Source of the DNA: CAKTOF01 sp964523945
GTDB taxonomy: Bacteria > Bacillota > Clostridia > Oscillospirales > Oscillospiraceae
Length of the DNA stretch: 22,355 bases
Direction of reading: 5' to 3'
Assembly (NCBI GenBank): GCA_964523945.1
Contig: CAZGBU010000020.1
Location: forward strand, 1 to 22,355
Shown here one piece after another: positions 22,302 through 22,355 of the stretch (position 1 is the stretch's first letter; every line of letters starts with the position of its first letter). The notes beneath the pieces were generated by a model. It was not told the origin of the DNA, made no database searches, and saw only the letters and a program-made list of their open reading frames with translations. The position numbers and the translations under genes are program-made.

Positions 22302-22304
22302 TTT

Positions 22305-22355
22305 GCCTCTGTAGCTCAGTTGGTAGAGCAGGGGACTGAAAATCCCCGTGTCATT
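22305..22355 (+). tRNA. tRNA-Phe (anticodon GAA), 3' end cut by the window
   Basis: GCCTCTG, TA, D arm GCTC/GAGC, anticodon stem GGGGA/TCCCC with loop CTGAAAA are visible. The T arm and 3' acceptor strand lie beyond the window. Anticodon GAA is tRNA-Phe. Confidence 0.9.

Noticed and set aside
1..22355. Mobile elements, CRISPR arrays, toxin-antitoxin pairs or defence genes
   Set aside because: No transposase, integrase, repeat-spacer array or defence-type protein could be found on either strand, although the tRNA genes at the right end could serve as integration sites beyond the window.

Overview
The window is chromosomal housekeeping DNA from a GC-rich anaerobic Firmicute, most likely a clostridium of the Oscillospiraceae/Ruminococcaceae type. 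The clues are a Clostridia-style division and cell wall (dcw) cluster with a PASTA-carrying SpoVD/PBP2x-type penicillin-binding protein, a MurE with the meso-DAP signature DNPR, a free-standing 2[4Fe-4S] ferredoxin, an FtsQ/DivIB, a YerC-type TrpR-like regulator, strong GGAGG ribosome binding sites and sigma-A promoters of the TTGACA/TATAAT kind. I see no insertion sequence, prophage, CRISPR array, toxin-antitoxin pair or defence island.

Layout. 1-1686 is leftward: ferredoxin with its own promoter and terminator-like hairpin, then a tRNA1(Val)-type adenine methyltransferase and rsmI (3' end cut by the window edge), the last two translationally close. 1877-4213 is a rightward clpC-type AAA+ unfoldase without ctsR/mcsAB beside it. 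4214-4445 is the control region of the dcw operon: a T7/A7 inverted repeat, a good sigma-A promoter and five 10-bp repeats that look like the MraZ operator. 4446-17255 is the dcw operon mraZ-rsmH-ftsL-spoVD/ftsI-murE-murF-mraY-ftsW-murG-murA-ftsQ, with many ATGA/TGATG overlaps. ftsZ (17425-18501) follows with its own promoter and terminator. purA (18589-19863) is convergent to ftsZ and shares the intergenic space through a back-to-back terminator pair. A second rightward unit, yerC-like regulator, SAM methyltransferase and hslO (Hsp33), runs 20074-22024. The window closes with a tRNA operon (Val-TAC, Asp-GTC, Phe-GAA, the last cut off) behind a promoter with both hexamers perfectly consensus.

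How the genes work together. MurE and MurF extend UDP-MurNAc-peptide with meso-DAP and D-Ala-D-Ala, MraY and MurG make lipid I and II, FtsW and the class B PBP polymerise and crosslink septal peptidoglycan, FtsL/FtsQ assemble them, FtsZ marks the division site, MurA supplies the first committed precursor step, and MraZ probably autoregulates the operon. murD, murB, murC and ftsA are absent from their usual places, so their products must be encoded elsewhere or replaced.

Nothing here is convincingly a new biological system. The points most worth a second look are the MraZ repeat array, the pruned and rearranged dcw order, an acidic insert just before the PBP active site, tandem strong hairpins inside the dcw operon, an active-site variant in PurA, and a near-palindrome in the spacer of the tRNA promoter.
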